A program made the position numbers and the translations under genes. This document shows positions 45,245 to 60,300 of a DNA stretch of 64,000 bases, piece by piece (positions within the stretch are counted from its first letter, which is position 1; each line of letters opens with the position of its first letter). The notes under the pieces were generated by a model. It did no database searches. It had not been told where the DNA came from and saw nothing but the letters and a program-made list of their open reading frames with translations. This DNA is from Nonlabens sp. YIK11. GTDB lineage: Bacteria; Bacteroidota; Bacteroidia; Flavobacteriales; Flavobacteriaceae. The DNA is taken from positions 1,135,001 through 1,199,000 of the forward strand of contig NZ_LBMJ01000001.1 of assembly GCF_001413925.1 (NCBI RefSeq), read 5' to 3'.

Positions 45245-45378
45245 TTGGTCTAAGAGGCGATAAGCCTTGAGGCAATGTTACTAAAGTTAGGGGATTAGTA
45301 TCAGCTGCACATTTTTTGTTTTTGCAATTAGGTGAGTTCCCTTATTTAGTGCTATTGAATCATTTAATCAAATAGTCA
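45245..45378 (+). other. Leader of the giant-adhesin transcript
   Basis: This region of about 130 bases has no open frame longer than a few codons and no RNA motif I can name. It includes a T-rich tract (CATTTTTTGTTTTTG) near 45310 without an obvious stem before it. The region 44897-45214 upstream is AT-rich and holds only the palindrome copy. Confidence 0.4.
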
Positions 45379-48300
45379 ATGAGCAACTCTACTTTTGTAA
45401 AAAAATCTTCACTACGTTTTTTACTATTATTTATTATTGGATTGTCTTCGCTTACTGCGATAGGTCAATCGCGTTCCTGTTTAAGAGAGAACTGTTTTGA
45501 GGTCGTTTCCTTTTCTTCGACTCCTGTTATCGACAATGGAGGAGCTCCACTTGCGGTCGGTACTCGTTATCGATTTGCAAATGCAGCAGGATCAATTAAT
45601 CAAAACCCTGCTATCGACGTTCTGGTAACCATACTAGAGCTTAATAGAACGCAGCTTCTCGAAATCGATGTTACCAGTAGTGGTTTAGCAAGAGCGTTCC
45701 AGCCAAGGTTAAATACTAACGTTTCTGGAGAGCTTAGTGCCTTATTTAGAATTGACCTTGTTATTAGTGGAACGAACACGCCTGCAACAAGTGTTTGTTT
45801 TTATGCGACACCATTTGATATAGATGGAGCATTGTATGCTGACGGGCCTCTTCAAGAATTCCAAGAACTTTCATTAACCGATGCGTACACGAGGTCTGCT
45901 GTAACAGAGATTGATATTACCCAAAATGGTAATATCATTAGAGGACGTAACGTAGATAATCAAACGGCGCCGTCTGCAAACGACAGCCCAATTTCTGAAG
46001 ATCCTCGTTATACGTTTAGTAACTATTATGAAAATAGAAATTCTTTTACTTTTCGAATAGGTAAAATAGGAAACGGTAGACAGCCTGATAGGTATTATGC
46101 CCTGGTATTAGAGCGCGCTCAATATCAACAACCGGTGACAGTTTTCGTTACTCAACCGTTAATATGTGGTACGGTTCGTCGTGATGACGGCACGCCTATT
46201 TCTGGAGTCACCGTGAGGTTGGAACGTCCTGACGGGACTTTAATTGCTACAACTACAACTGGAGCTAATGGTGCTTATCAATTCCAAGTGACTCGTGATC
46301 CTAATCAAGGTTTTGAAGATTTTGTCGTTAGAGAGGTGGACCCTGCTACTGATGTTCCAACTGGCTTTGCATTGGCTTCGGTTTCAGATGTAGATGGTGC
46401 TAACGATAATAGAATTAATGTGAGGCTGTTTGAGGCTTCTATCGTTAATCGTGATTTCGTTGACGGTCCTGACTTTGACCGTGATGGTGTTGCGGACTCT
46501 GTGGATCTAGATGATGATAATGATGGGATAACTGATGTTGACGAAGGTGGTAACACTGCTAATAATGATAATGACGCCTTCCCAAATAGAATAGATAGAG
46601 ATGCAGACAACGATGGATGTACGGATGTTATTGAAGGTGGCTTTCAAGATCCTGACGGTGATGGTCAGGTAGGTGGCCAGCCAGTTACGGTTAATGCTAA
46701 TGGTTTGGTGACAAGTGGCGGCGGTCAAACAGTGAATGCAGCCGGAACTGATTATAACGTACGACCAGCAGACGGAAACAACAATGGGACTTCAGATGCC
46801 AGAGAAGCTGGCACCCCAATTGTAATTACTTCGCAACCTCAAAACGATACGGCTATTATCGCAGGGAATAATACCACCCAATTTAGTGTTACAGTTACAG
46901 GAAGTAATCCTGTATATAGATGGCAAGTGAGTACAGGTGGAGCATTTACTAATATTTCTAATAATGCTAATTATAGTGGTGTAAATACGAATACGCTTAC
47001 AGTAACTAACGCACCGGCTTCATTTAATAGAAACCTTTATAGAGTTATAGTAACTAGTTCGTCATATAAATGTTCAAACGTTACCAGTAATTCAGCTTTA
47101 CTTATCGTAGGGTCTTCTCTCGCGATTACAAAAGCAGACAGGCCTGGTACTTACAATTCAGTAGGTCAAACGATCACTTACGATGTAGTCGTTACTAACA
47201 CAGGTAATTCCACTTTATCCAATATTTCTCTTACAGATAACAATGGCACTCTTAGTCAGACTCAGATAGCGTCTCTTGCTGCTGGAGCATCTGTAAATTT
47301 AACTAGTACACACTCTATTACTCAGCCAGAACTTGACGCGGGAAGAGTTTTGAATCAAATTTCAGGAACTTCAACAAATCCTACTGGCGATACAATCACC
47401 GATTTGTCTGATGACCCTGGAAACAATACAAATGTTGACACCAATGGTAATGGTAATCCCGATGACATTACGGTCACTCCTTTGACAACAAACGGTGCTA
47501 TTGCGATCATCAAGACTGGAACTTTCACTGATAGTGGCAGCGGAACGGCAGCGAATAACAATGACGGTAGAGCGCAGGTAGGCGAGGTGATCACCTACAG
47601 CTTCACTGTAACGAATACGGGTAACCAGACCCTTACCAATGTTAGGGTTACGGATCCATTATTGGTGGCGCCAAACGGTTCGATCACAGGTGGTCCTATT
47701 GCGAGCCTTGCGCCAGGAGCAACCAATGCTACGACTTTTACGGGAAGCTATAGAGTTACCCAGGCAGACATCAACACTGGTCGATTCAGCAATCAGGCTA
47801 CAGCTATTGGGACGACCCCACAGAACACACAGGTCACGGACCTTTCGGATGACAACAGCAATCTACAGAACGATCCAACGGTAACCACGGTTCCTTCTGC
47901 TCCTTCCATTGCGATCATCAAGACTGGAACTTTCACTGATAGTGGCAGCGGAACGGCAGCGAATAACAATGACGGTAGAGCGCAGGTAGGCGAGGTGATC
48001 ACCTACAGCTTCACTGTAACGAATACGGGTAACCAGATCCTTACCAATGTTAGGGTTACGGATCCATTATTGGTGGCGCCAAACGGTTCGATCACAGGTG
48101 GTCCTATTGCGAGCCTTGCGCCAGGAGCAACCGATGCTACGACTTTTACGGGAAGCTATAGAGTTACCCAGGCAGACATCAACACTGGTCGATTCAGCAA
48201 TCAGGCTACAGCTATTGGGACGACCCCACAGAACACACAGGTCACGGACCTTTCGGATGACAACAGCAATCTACAGAACGATCCAACGGTAACCACGGTT

Positions 48301-51300
48301 CCTTCTGCTCCTTCCATTGCGATCATCAAGACTGGAACTTTCACTGATAGTGGCAGCGGAACGGCAGCGAATAACAATGACGGTAGAGCGCAGGTAGGCG
48401 AGGTGATCACCTACAGCTTCACTGTAACGAATACGGGTAACCAGACCCTTACCAATGTTAGGGTTACGGATCCATTATTGGTGGCGCCAAACGGTTCGAT
48501 CACAGGTGGTCCTATTGCGAGCCTTGCGCCAGGAGCAACCAATGCTACGACTTTTACGGGAAGCTATAGAGTTACCCAGGCAGACATCAACACTGGTCGA
48601 TTCAGCAATCAGGCTACAGCTATTGGGACGACCCCACAGAACACACAGGTCACGGACCTTTCGGATGACAACAGCAACCTGGAGAATGATCCAACGGATA
48701 CGGACCTTCCCGAGGACAGCGAGATATCGATCATCAAGACGTCGGTGTTCAACGATGAGAACGGCGATGGCTTCGCACAGTTGGGCGAGACGATCAGCTA
48801 CAGCTTCGAGGTAACGAACAGTGGAGCTACGACCCTAACGAACGTAACGGTAACGGATCCACTACTTGATGGTGCCAACGGTACGTTGACTGGCGGTCCC
48901 ATCGCTACACTGGCACCAGGAGCAACGGACACGACGACCTTTAGTGGAAGCTACACGATCCAGCAGTCCGACATCGATGCGCAGAGCGTATCGAACCAGG
49001 CTACGGCTACGGGAACGACACCCGACGGAGATGATGTCAGCGACCTTTCGGATGACAACAGCAACCTGGAGAATGATCCAACGGATACGGACCTTCCCGA
49101 GGACAGCGAGATATCGATCATCAAGACGTCGGTGTTCAACGATGAGAATGGCGATGGCTTTGCACAGTTGGGCGAGACGATCAGCTATAGCTTCGAGGTA
49201 ACGAACAGTGGAGCTACGACCCTTACGAATGTAACGGTAACGGATCCACTACTTGATGGTGCCAACGGTACATTGACTGGCGGCCCGATCGCGAGCCTTG
49301 CACCTGGAGCGGTGGACACGGCTACCTTTAGCGGAAGCTACACGATCCAGCAGTCCGACATCGATGCGCAGAGCGTATCGAACCAGGCTACGGCAACGGG
49401 AACGACACCTGATGGAGATGATGTCAGTGACCTTTCGGATGACAACAGCAACCTGGAGGACGACACGACCGTGACGGACCTTCCCGAGGACAGCGAGATA
49501 TCGATCATCAAGACCTCGGTTTTCAACGATGAGAATGGCGATGGCTTTGCACAGTTGGGCGAGACGATCAGCTACAGCTTCGAGGTAACGAACAGTGGAG
49601 CTACGACCCTAACGAACGTAACGGTAACGGATCCACTACTTGATGGTGCCAACGGTACGTTGACTGGCGGTCCCATCGCTACACTGGCACCAGGAGCAAC
49701 GGACACGACGACCTTTAGTGGAAGCTACACGATCCAGCAGTCCGACATCGATGCGCAGAGCGTATCGAACCAGGCTACGGCTACGGGAACGACACCCGAC
49801 GGAGATGATGTCAGCGACCTTTCGGATGACAACAGCAACCTGGAGAATGATCCAACGGATACGGACCTTCCCGAGGACAGCGAGATATCGATCATCAAGA
49901 CGTCGGTGTTCAACGATGAGAACGGCGATGGCTTCGCACAGTTGGGCGAGACGATCAGCTATAGCTTCGAGGTAACGAACAGTGGAGCTACGACCCTTAC
50001 GAACGTAACGGTAACGGATCCACTACTTGATGGTGCCAACGGTACATTGACTGGCGGCCCGATCGCGAGCCTTGCACCTGGAGCGGTGGACACGGCTACC
50101 TTTAGCGGAAGCTACACGATCCAGCAGTCCGACATCGATGCGCAGAGCGTATCGAACCAGGCTACGGCAACGGGAACGACACCTGATGGAGATGATGTCA
50201 GCGACCTTTCGGATGACAACAGCAACCTGGAGGACGACACGACCGTGACGGACCTACCCGAGGACAGCGAGATATCGATCATCAAGACCTCTGTGTTCAA
50301 CGATGAGAATGGCGATGGCTTTGCACAGTTGGGCGAGACGATCAGCTACAGCTTCGAGGTAACGAACAGTGGAGCTACGACCCTAACGAATGTAACGGTA
50401 ACGGATCCACTACTTGATGGTGCCAACGGTACGTTGACTGGCGGTCCCATCGCTACACTGGCACCAGGAGCAACGGACACGACGACCTTTAGTGGAAGCT
50501 ACACGATCCAGCAGTCCGACATCGATGCGCAGAGCGTATCGAACCAGGCTACGGCTACGGGAACGACACCTGATGGAGATGATGTCAGTGACCTTTCGGA
50601 TGACAACAGCAACCTGGAGGACGACACGACCGTGACGGACCTTCCCGAGGACAGCGAGATATCGATCATCAAGACCTCGGTGTTCAACGATGAGAACGGC
50701 GATGGCTTCGCACAGTTGGGCGAGACGATCAGCTACAGCTTCGAGGTAACGAACAGTGGAGCTACGACCCTAACGAACGTAACGGTAACGGATCCACTAC
50801 TTGATGGTGCCAACGGTACATTGACTGGCGGCCCGATCGCGAGCCTTGCACCTGGAGCGGTGGACACTGCTACCTTTAGCGGAAGCTACACGATCCAGCA
50901 GTCCGACATCGATGCGCAGAGCGTATCGAACCAGGCTACGGCAACGGGAACGACACCTGATGGAGATGATGTCAGTGACCTTTCGGATGACAACAGCAAC
51001 CTGGAGGACGACACGACCGTGACGGACCTACCCGAGGACAGCGAGATATCGATCATCAAGACCTCGGTTTTCAACGATGAGAATGGCGATGGCTTTGCAC
51101 AGTTGGGCGAGACGATCAGCTATAGCTTCGAGGTAACGAACAGTGGAGCTACGACCCTAACGAACGTAACGGTAACGGATCCACTACTTGATGGTGCCAA
51201 CGGTACGTTGACTGGCGGTCCCATCGCTACACTGGCACCAGGAGCAACGGACACGACGACCTTTAGTGGAAGCTACACGATCCAGCAGTCCGACATCGAT

Positions 51301-54300
51301 GCGCAGAGCGTATCGAACCAGGCTACGGCAACGGGAACGACACCTGATGGAGATGATGTCAGTGACCTTTCGGATGACAACAGCAACCTGGAGGACGACA
51401 CGACCGTGACGGACCTTCCCGAGGACAGCGAGATATCGATCATCAAGACGTCGGTGTTCAACGATGAGAACGGCGATGGCTTCGCACAGTTGGGCGAGAC
51501 GATCAGCTACAGCTTCGAGGTAACGAACAGTGGAGCTACGACCCTTACGAATGTAACGGTAACGGATCCACTACTTGATGGTGCCAACGGTACATTGACT
51601 GGCGGCCCGATCGCGAGCCTTGCACCTGGAGCGGTGGACACGGCTACCTTTAGCGGAAGCTACACGATCCAGCAGTCCGACATCGATGCGCAGAGCGTAT
51701 CGAACCAGGCTACGGCAACGGGAACGACACCTGATGGAGATGATGTCAGTGACCTTTCGGATGACAACAGCAACCTGGAGGACGACACGACCGTGACGGA
51801 CCTACCCGAGGACAGCGAGATATCGATCATCAAGACCTCGGTTTTCAACGATGAGAATGGCGATGGCTTTGCACAGTTGGGCGAGACGATCAGCTACAGC
51901 TTCGAGGTAACGAACAGTGGAGCTACGACCCTAACGAACGTAACGGTAACGGATCCACTACTTGATGGTGCCAACGGTACGTTGACTGGCGGTCCCATCG
52001 CTACACTGGCACCAGGAGCAACGGACACGACGACCTTTAGTGGAAGCTACACGATCCAGCAGTCCGACATCGATGCGCAGAGCGTATCGAACCAGGCTAC
52101 GGCTACGGGAACGACACCTGATGGAGATGATGTCAGTGACCTTTCGGATGACAACAGCAACCTGGAGAATGATCCAACGGATACGGACCTTCCCGAGGAC
52201 AGCGAGATATCGATCATCAAGACGTCGGTGTTCAACGATGAGAACGGCGATGGCTTTGCACAGTTGGGCGAGACGATCAGCTACAGCTTCGAGGTAACGA
52301 ACAGTGGAGCTACGACCCTAACGAATGTAACGGTAACGGATCCACTATTGGTGGCGCCTAACGGCAGCCTTACCGGCGGCCCGATCGCGAGCCTTGCACC
52401 TGGAGCGGTGGACACGACGACCTTTAGCGGAAGCTACACGATCCAGCAGTCCGACATCGATGCGCAGAGCGTATCGAACCAGGCTACGGCTACGGGAACG
52501 ACACCCGACGGAGATGATGTCAGCGACCTTTCGGATGACAACAGCAACCTGGAGGACGACACGACCGTGACGGACCTTCCTAAAAATGCTAGAATATCTT
52601 TGATTAAAATAGGGGTTTTCAACGATGAGAACAATGATGGAGTGGCGCAGGTTGGCGAAACTATAAGTTATTCTTTTGTAGTAACAAATACCGGAAATGT
52701 TACATTAACTAACGTTATTATTGCAGACCCGTTATTAGTGGCACCAAACGGCAGTCTTACGGGTGGTCCTATTGCGAGCCTTGTACCTGGCGCAAGTGAT
52801 TCGAATACGTTTGTAGGAACTTATACTTTATCCTTAACTGACGTAAACGCATTACAAGTCAGCAATCAAGCAACGGTCGAAGCACAAGATCCCGATAATT
52901 CGAATGTTACGGATCTATCAGATGATAATAGTAATTTCGAAAACGATCCTACTATAACCACTTACGATGCCGTCGATGCGATTACCCTTATTAAAAGAGG
53001 AACCTTTAATGATGAGAATGGAGATGGGTCCGCTCAGGTGGGTGAAACTGTTAGTTATGCATTTACTATAAGAAATGCGGGTAATAGGACAATTACTAAC
53101 ATTATCTTATCTGACCCATTATTACAAGGAATAAATGGTTCACTTTCTGGCGCTCCTATTGCGAGCCTTGCACCTGGTGCGGTAGACATGACGACCTTTA
53201 GTGGAAGCTATACGATCCAGCAGTCGGATATTGATAATTTACAAGTCACGAATCAAGCAATTGTTACTGGACAAGATCCTGATAATAATAATGTCACGGA
53301 TACTTCTGATGATAATAGTCCAATTGAGGATGACACGACCGTGACGGACCTTCCCGAGGACAGCGAGATATCGATCATCAAGACGTCGGTGTTCAACGAT
53401 GAGAACGGCGATGGCTTCGCACAGTTGGGCGAGACGATCAGCTATAGCTTCGAGGTAACGAACAGTGGAGCTACGACCCTTACGAATGTAACGGTAACGG
53501 ATCCACTACTTGATGGTGCCAACGGTACATTGACTGGCGGCCCGATCGCGAGCCTTGCACCTGGAGCGGTGGACACGGCTACCTTTAGCGGAAGCTACAC
53601 GATCCAGCAGTCCGACATCGATGCGCAGAGCGTATCGAACCAGGCTACGGCAACGGGAACGACACCTGATGGAGATGATGTCAGTGACCTTTCGGATGAC
53701 AACAGCAACCTGGAGGACGACACGACCGTGACGGACCTACCCGAGGACAGCGAGATATCGATCATCAAGACCTCGGTTTTCAACGATGAGAATGGCGATG
53801 GCTTTGCACAGTTGGGCGAGACGATCAGCTACAGCTTCGAGGTAACGAACAGTGGAGCTACGACCCTAACGAACGTAACGGTAACGGATCCACTACTTGA
53901 TGGTGCCAACGGTACGTTGACTGGCGGTCCCATCGCTACACTGGCACCAGGAGCAACGGACACGACGACCTTTAGTGGAAGCTACACGATCCAGCAGTCC
54001 GACATCGATGCGCAGAGCGTATCGAACCAGGCTACGGCAACGGGAACGACACCTGATGGAGATGATGTCAGTGACCTTTCGGATGACAACAGCAACCTGG
54101 AGGACGACACGACCGTGACGGACCTTCCCGAGGACAGCGAGATATCGATCATCAAGACGTCGGTGTTCAACGATGAGAACGGCGATGGCTTCGCACAGTT
54201 GGGCGAGACGATCAGCTACAGCTTCGAGGTAACGAACAGTGGAGCTACGACCCTAACGAACGTAACGGTAACGGATCCACTACTTGATGGTGCCAACGGT

Positions 54301-57300
54301 ACGTTGACTGGCGGTCCCATCGCTACACTGGCACCAGGAGCAACGGACACGACGACCTTTAGTGGAAGCTACACGATCCAGCAGTCCGACATCGATGCGC
54401 AGAGCGTATCGAACCAGGCTACGGCTACGGGAACGACACCCGACGGAGATGATGTCAGCGACCTTTCGGATGACAACAGCAACCTGGAGAATGATCCAAC
54501 GGATACGGACCTTCCCGAGGACAGCGAGATATCGATCATCAAGACCTCTGTGTTCAACGATGAGAATGGCGATGGCTTTGCACAGTTGGGCGAGACGATC
54601 AGCTATAGCTTCGAGGTAACGAACAGTGGAGCTACGACCCTTACGAATGTAACGGTAACGGATCCACTACTTGATGGTGCCAACGGTACGTTGACTGGCG
54701 GTCCCATCGCTACACTGGCACCTGGAGCGGTGGACACGGCTACCTTTAGCGGAAGCTACACGATCCAGCAGTCCGACATCGATGCGCAGAGCGTATCGAA
54801 CCAGGCTACGGCTACGGGAACGACACCCGACGGAGATGATGTCAGCGACCTTTCGGATGACAACAGCAACCTGGAGAATGATCCAACGGATACGGACCTT
54901 CCCGAGGACAGCGAGATATCGATCATCAAGACCTCTGTGTTCAACGATGAGAATGGCGATGGCTTTGCACAGTTGGGCGAGACGATCAGCTATAGCTTCG
55001 AGGTAACGAACAGTGGAGCTACGACCCTTACGAATGTAACGGTAACGGATCCACTACTTGATGGTGCCAACGGTACGTTGACTGGCGGTCCCATCGCTAC
55101 ACTGGCACCTGGAGCGGTGGACACGGCTACCTTTAGCGGAAGCTACACGATCCAGCAGTCCGACATCGATGCGCAGAGCGTATCGAACCAGGCTACGGCT
55201 ACGGGAACGACACCCGACGGAGATGATGTCAGCGACCTTTCGGATGACAACAGCAACCTGGAGGACGACACGACCGTGACGGACCTACCGGATGACAGTG
55301 ACATATCGCTGCTTAAGGAGAGCACGTTCAACGATGAGAACGGTGACGGCTTTGCACAGTTGGGCGAGACGATCAGCTACAGCTTCACCGTAACGAACAC
55401 CGGAGCGACTACGTTGGCGGATATCACGATCACGGATCCACTATTGGTGGCGCCTAACGGCAGCCTTACCGGCGGACCGATCGCTACATTGGCACCTGGA
55501 GCGGTAGACACGACGACCTTTAGCGGAAGCTACACGATCCAGCAGTCCGACATTGATGCCGGAACGGTATCGAACCAGGCACTTGCCACGGGAACGAATC
55601 CTGATGGGGACGATGTGACGGATACCTCTGATGACCCTAACAACCCGACGGATGAGGATCCTGACGGCGACGGTGACCCAGACGATCCAACGGATACGGA
55701 CCTACCGGATGACAGTGACATATCGCTGCTTAAGGAGAGCACGTTCAACGATGAGAACGGTGACGGCTTCGCACAGTTGGGCGAGACGATCAGCTACAGC
55801 TTCACCGTAACGAACACCGGAGCGACTACGTTGACGGATATCACGATCACGGATCCACTATTGGTGGCGCCTAACGGCAGCCTTACCGGCGGACCGATCG
55901 CTACATTGGCAACTGGAGCGGTAGACACGACGACCTTTAGCGGAAGCTACACGATCCAGCAGTCCGACATTGATGCCGGAACGGTATCGAACCAGGCACT
56001 TGCCACGGGAACGAATCCTGATGGGGACGATGTGACGGATACCTCTGATGACCCTAACAACCCGACGGATGAGGATCCTGACGGCGACGGTGACCCAGAC
56101 GATCCAACGGATACGGACCTTCCGGATGACAGTGACATCTCTTTGTTGAAGGAGAGCAGGTTCAACGATGAGAACGGTGACGGCTTCGCACAGTTGGGCG
56201 AGACGATCAGCTACAGCTTCACGGTAACGAACACCGGAGCGACTACGTTGACGGATATCACGATCACGGATCCACTATTGGTGGCGCCTAACGGCAGCCT
56301 TACCGGTGGACCGATCGCGAGCCTTGCACCTGGAGCGGTGGACACGACGACCTTTAGCGGAAGCTACACGATCCAGCAGTCCGACATTGATGCCGGAACG
56401 GTATCGAACCAGGCACTTGCCACGGGAACGAATCCTGATGGGGACGATGTGACGGATACCTCTGATGACCCTAACAACCCGACGGATGAGGATCCTGACG
56501 GCGACGGTGACCCAGACGATCCAACGGATACGGACCTTCCAGATGACAGTGACATATCGCTGCTTAAGGAGAGCACGTTCAACGATGAGAACGGTGACGG
56601 CTTCGCACAGTTGGGCGAGACGATCAGCTACAGCTTCACCGTAACGAACACCGGAGCGACTACGTTGACGGATATCACGATCACGGATCCACTATTGGTG
56701 GCGCCTAACGGCAGCCTTACCGGCGGACCGATCGCTACATTGGCACCTGGAGCGGTAGACACGACGACCTTTAGCGGAAGCTACACGATCCAGCAGTCCG
56801 ACATTGATGCCGGAACGGTATCGAACCAGGCACTTGCCACGGGAACGAATCCTGATGGGGACGATGTGACGGATACCTCTGATGACCCTAACAACCCGAC
56901 GGATGAGGATCCTGACGGCGACGGTGACCCAGACGATCCAACGGATACGGACCTTCCAGATGACAGTGACATATCGCTGCTTAAGGAGAGCACGTTCAAC
57001 GATGAGAACGGTGACGGCTTCGCACAGTTGGGCGAGACGATCAGCTACAGCTTCACCGTAACGAACACCGGAGCGACTACGTTGACGGATATCACGATCA
57101 CGGATCCACTATTGGTGGCGCCTAACGGCAGCCTTACCGGCGGACCGATCGCTACATTGGCACCTGGAGCGGTAGACACGACGACCTTTAGCGGAAGCTA
57201 CACGATCCAGCAGTCCGACATTGATGCCGGAACGGTATCGAACCAGGCACTTGCCACGGGAACGAATCCTGATGGGGACGACGTGACGGATACCTCTGAT

Positions 57301-60300
57301 GACCCTAACAACCCGAGGGATGAGGATCCTGACGGCGACGGTGACCCAGATGATCCAACGGATACGGACCTTCCGGATGACAGTGACATCTCTTTGTTGA
57401 AGGAGAGCAGGTTCACGGATGAGAACGGCGACGGCTTCGCACAGTTGGGCGAGACGATCAGCTACAGCTTCACCGTAACGAACACCGGAGCGACTACGTT
57501 GACGGATATCACGATCACGGATCCACTACTTGATGGTGTCAACGGTACATTGACCGGCGGACCTATCGCTACACTGGCCCCAGGGGATGTGGATGAGACC
57601 ACGTTTACGGGAAGCTACACGATCCAGCAGTCCGACATTGATGCGGGAACGGTATCGAACCAGGCACTTGCCACGGGAACGAACCCTGATGGGGACGACG
57701 TGACGGATACCTCTGATGACCCTAACAACCCGAGGGATGAGGATCCTGACGGCGACGGTGACCCGGATGATCCAACTGATACGGACCTTCCGGATGACAG
57801 TGACATCTCTTTGTTGAAGGAGAGCAGGTTCACGGATGAGAACGGCGACGGCTTCGCACAGTTGGGCGAGACGATCAGCTACAGCTTCACCGTAACGAAC
57901 ACCGGAGCGACTACGTTGACGGATATCACGATCACGGATCCACTACTTGATGGTGTCAACGGTACATTGACCGGCGGACCTATCGCTACACTGGCCCCAG
58001 GGGATGTGGATGAGACCACGTTTACGGGAAGCTACACGATCCAGCAGTCCGACATTGATGCGGGAACGGTATCGAACCAGGCACTTGCCACGGGAACGAA
58101 CCCTGATGGGGACGACGTGACGGATACCTCTGATGACCCTAACAACCCGAGGGATGAGGATCCTGACGGCGACGGTGACCCGGATGATCCAACGGATACG
58201 GACCTTCCGGATGACAGTGACATCTCTTTGTTGAAGGAGAGCAGGTTCACGGATGAGAACGGCGACGGTTTCGCACAGTTGGGCGAGACGATCAGCTACA
58301 GCTTCACCGTAACGAACACCGGAGCGACTACGTTGACGGATATCACGATCACGGATCCACTACTTGATGGTGTCAACGGTACATTGACCGGCGGACCTAT
58401 CGCTACACTGGCCCCAGGGGATGTGGATGAGACCACGTTTACGGGAAGCTACACGATCCAGCAGTCCGACATTGATGCGGGAACGGTATCGAACCAGGCA
58501 CTTGCCACGGGAACGAACCCTGATGGGGACGACGTGACGGATACCTCTGATGACCCTAACAACCCGAGGGATGAGGATCCTGACGGCGACGGCGACCCAG
58601 ATGATCCAACGGATACGGACCTTCCAAATAATAATGGCAGCTTCAGTATTTTGAAAGCAGCAGATCAAACAACATTCACACAGGTTGGTGATGTACTTAC
58701 TTTCAGTATAACGGTGACAAACACTGGTGATCAAACGTTGAGTAATCTTGTTTTGACTGATGATAATGCAGATCCAGGAACATTGATTCCTTCCAGTTTT
58801 GCCTCTATAGCACCTGGTGAATCAGTGACAGCGGTGGCTAGTCACACTATTACAGAGGCTGACGTTAGAAACAAGAGAGCTATCAACTCCATATTAGGGA
58901 CAGCTACTAATCCAGATGGAGATGTTGTGAACGATATTTCTGATGATCCAAATAATCCAGCTGATATTGATCAAAACGGTGATGGCGATCCAGACGATCC
59001 AACTATTGTCTATTTTGATTCTGATGGAGATGGAATACCAGATCCTATTGACTTAGATGACGACGACGACGGTATAACAGATATTGTCGAACTGGACGGC
59101 CAAGACCCAGATATTGACAACGACAATGACGGTGTTCCTTCTTACTTAGATGATGATGATAATGATTTCTTTGTTGGAAATGAAGATGGACTGGTAAACC
59201 CAACTACTGATTTAGATGGCGATGGGGTCCCTAATCATTTAGACTTGGATGTTGACAACGATGGAATCTATGATGTTGTTGAAAATGGTAATGGTGATTT
59301 AGATGCCGATAATGATGGTATGGTAGATGGACCAGCTGGTGATAACGGTATTCCTGATGCTGCTGAAGACGGTGGTGTTGATGGAGCTGGCGTTAGCAGC
59401 GATCCTCTTGAGTCTGATTTAGATGCTGATGACGTACCAAACTATAAAGATCAGGATTCTGATGGTGACGGTATAACTGACAACATAGAGTCGCAATCAT
59501 CAAGTGGTTATGTCCCACCTAGTGGCGTTGACTCTGATGGTAACGGTGTCGATGACGCTTATGATACTTTGGGAACACCAATCAATCCGGTGAATACAGA
59601 AGTTGATTTCAACTATACCAACCAAGATGCGTTGCCTGATTATCTAGATTTGGATTCTGATGGTGATAATGTTCCTGATGCTATTGAAGGTACTGACTTC
59701 AATGCAGATGGTATACCTGATCTAACACCTTCTGGAACTGACGCTGATAACGATGGTTTAGACGATGCTTTTGATGGTTCAATTGGTGATCTTGACGATC
59801 CAAATGGTGTCTTAGTTATGGATGATGCCTTCGATCTACCTAACCGTGACGGTCTGAATGACAATCCTGATTTTAGAGATCAAGATGATGATGAAGATGG
59901 ATTGTTGACTTTTGAGCCTGGTGGACCTGATAATGATCCGAATAATGGTGAAGACGTCAATAATGATGGCGATCCTACCAATGATGATACAGATGGAGAC
60001 GGTACACCTAACTATCTAGATCCTATTGATGATACTGCGTTATTTGATTTAGATGATGATAATGATGGTATACCAGATATCGTAGAAGTTGGTTCTAATC
60101 CAGATATTGATAATGACGATGACGGTGTGCCTGCATACCTCGACGATGATGACAACGATCCACTGGTTGGAAATGATGATGGAGTTGTCAATCCAGAATT
60201 TGATACTGATGGTGATGGCATTCCTAATCATTTAGATTTAGATAGTGACAACGACGGTGTCTATGATGTGAATGAAACGGGTAACTCTGCGCTTGATGCT

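Noticed and set aside
46305-46610. Minus-strand open frame of 101 codons in the giant gene
   Set aside because: Ser-rich complement of Asp/acidic codons on the plus strand; no independent start signals.
48951-58250. Recurrent minus-strand open frames of 62 or 72 codons and plus-strand frames of 85 codons inside the repeat arrays
   Set aside because: They recur once per unit because the DNA repeats, begin and end at the same place in each unit, and lie wholly inside the giant gene's frame; they are shadows.
47500-58638. Regularly spaced repeats as a CRISPR array
   Set aside because: Units are about 400 bp, contiguous and coding, with no short repeat plus unique spacer pattern.
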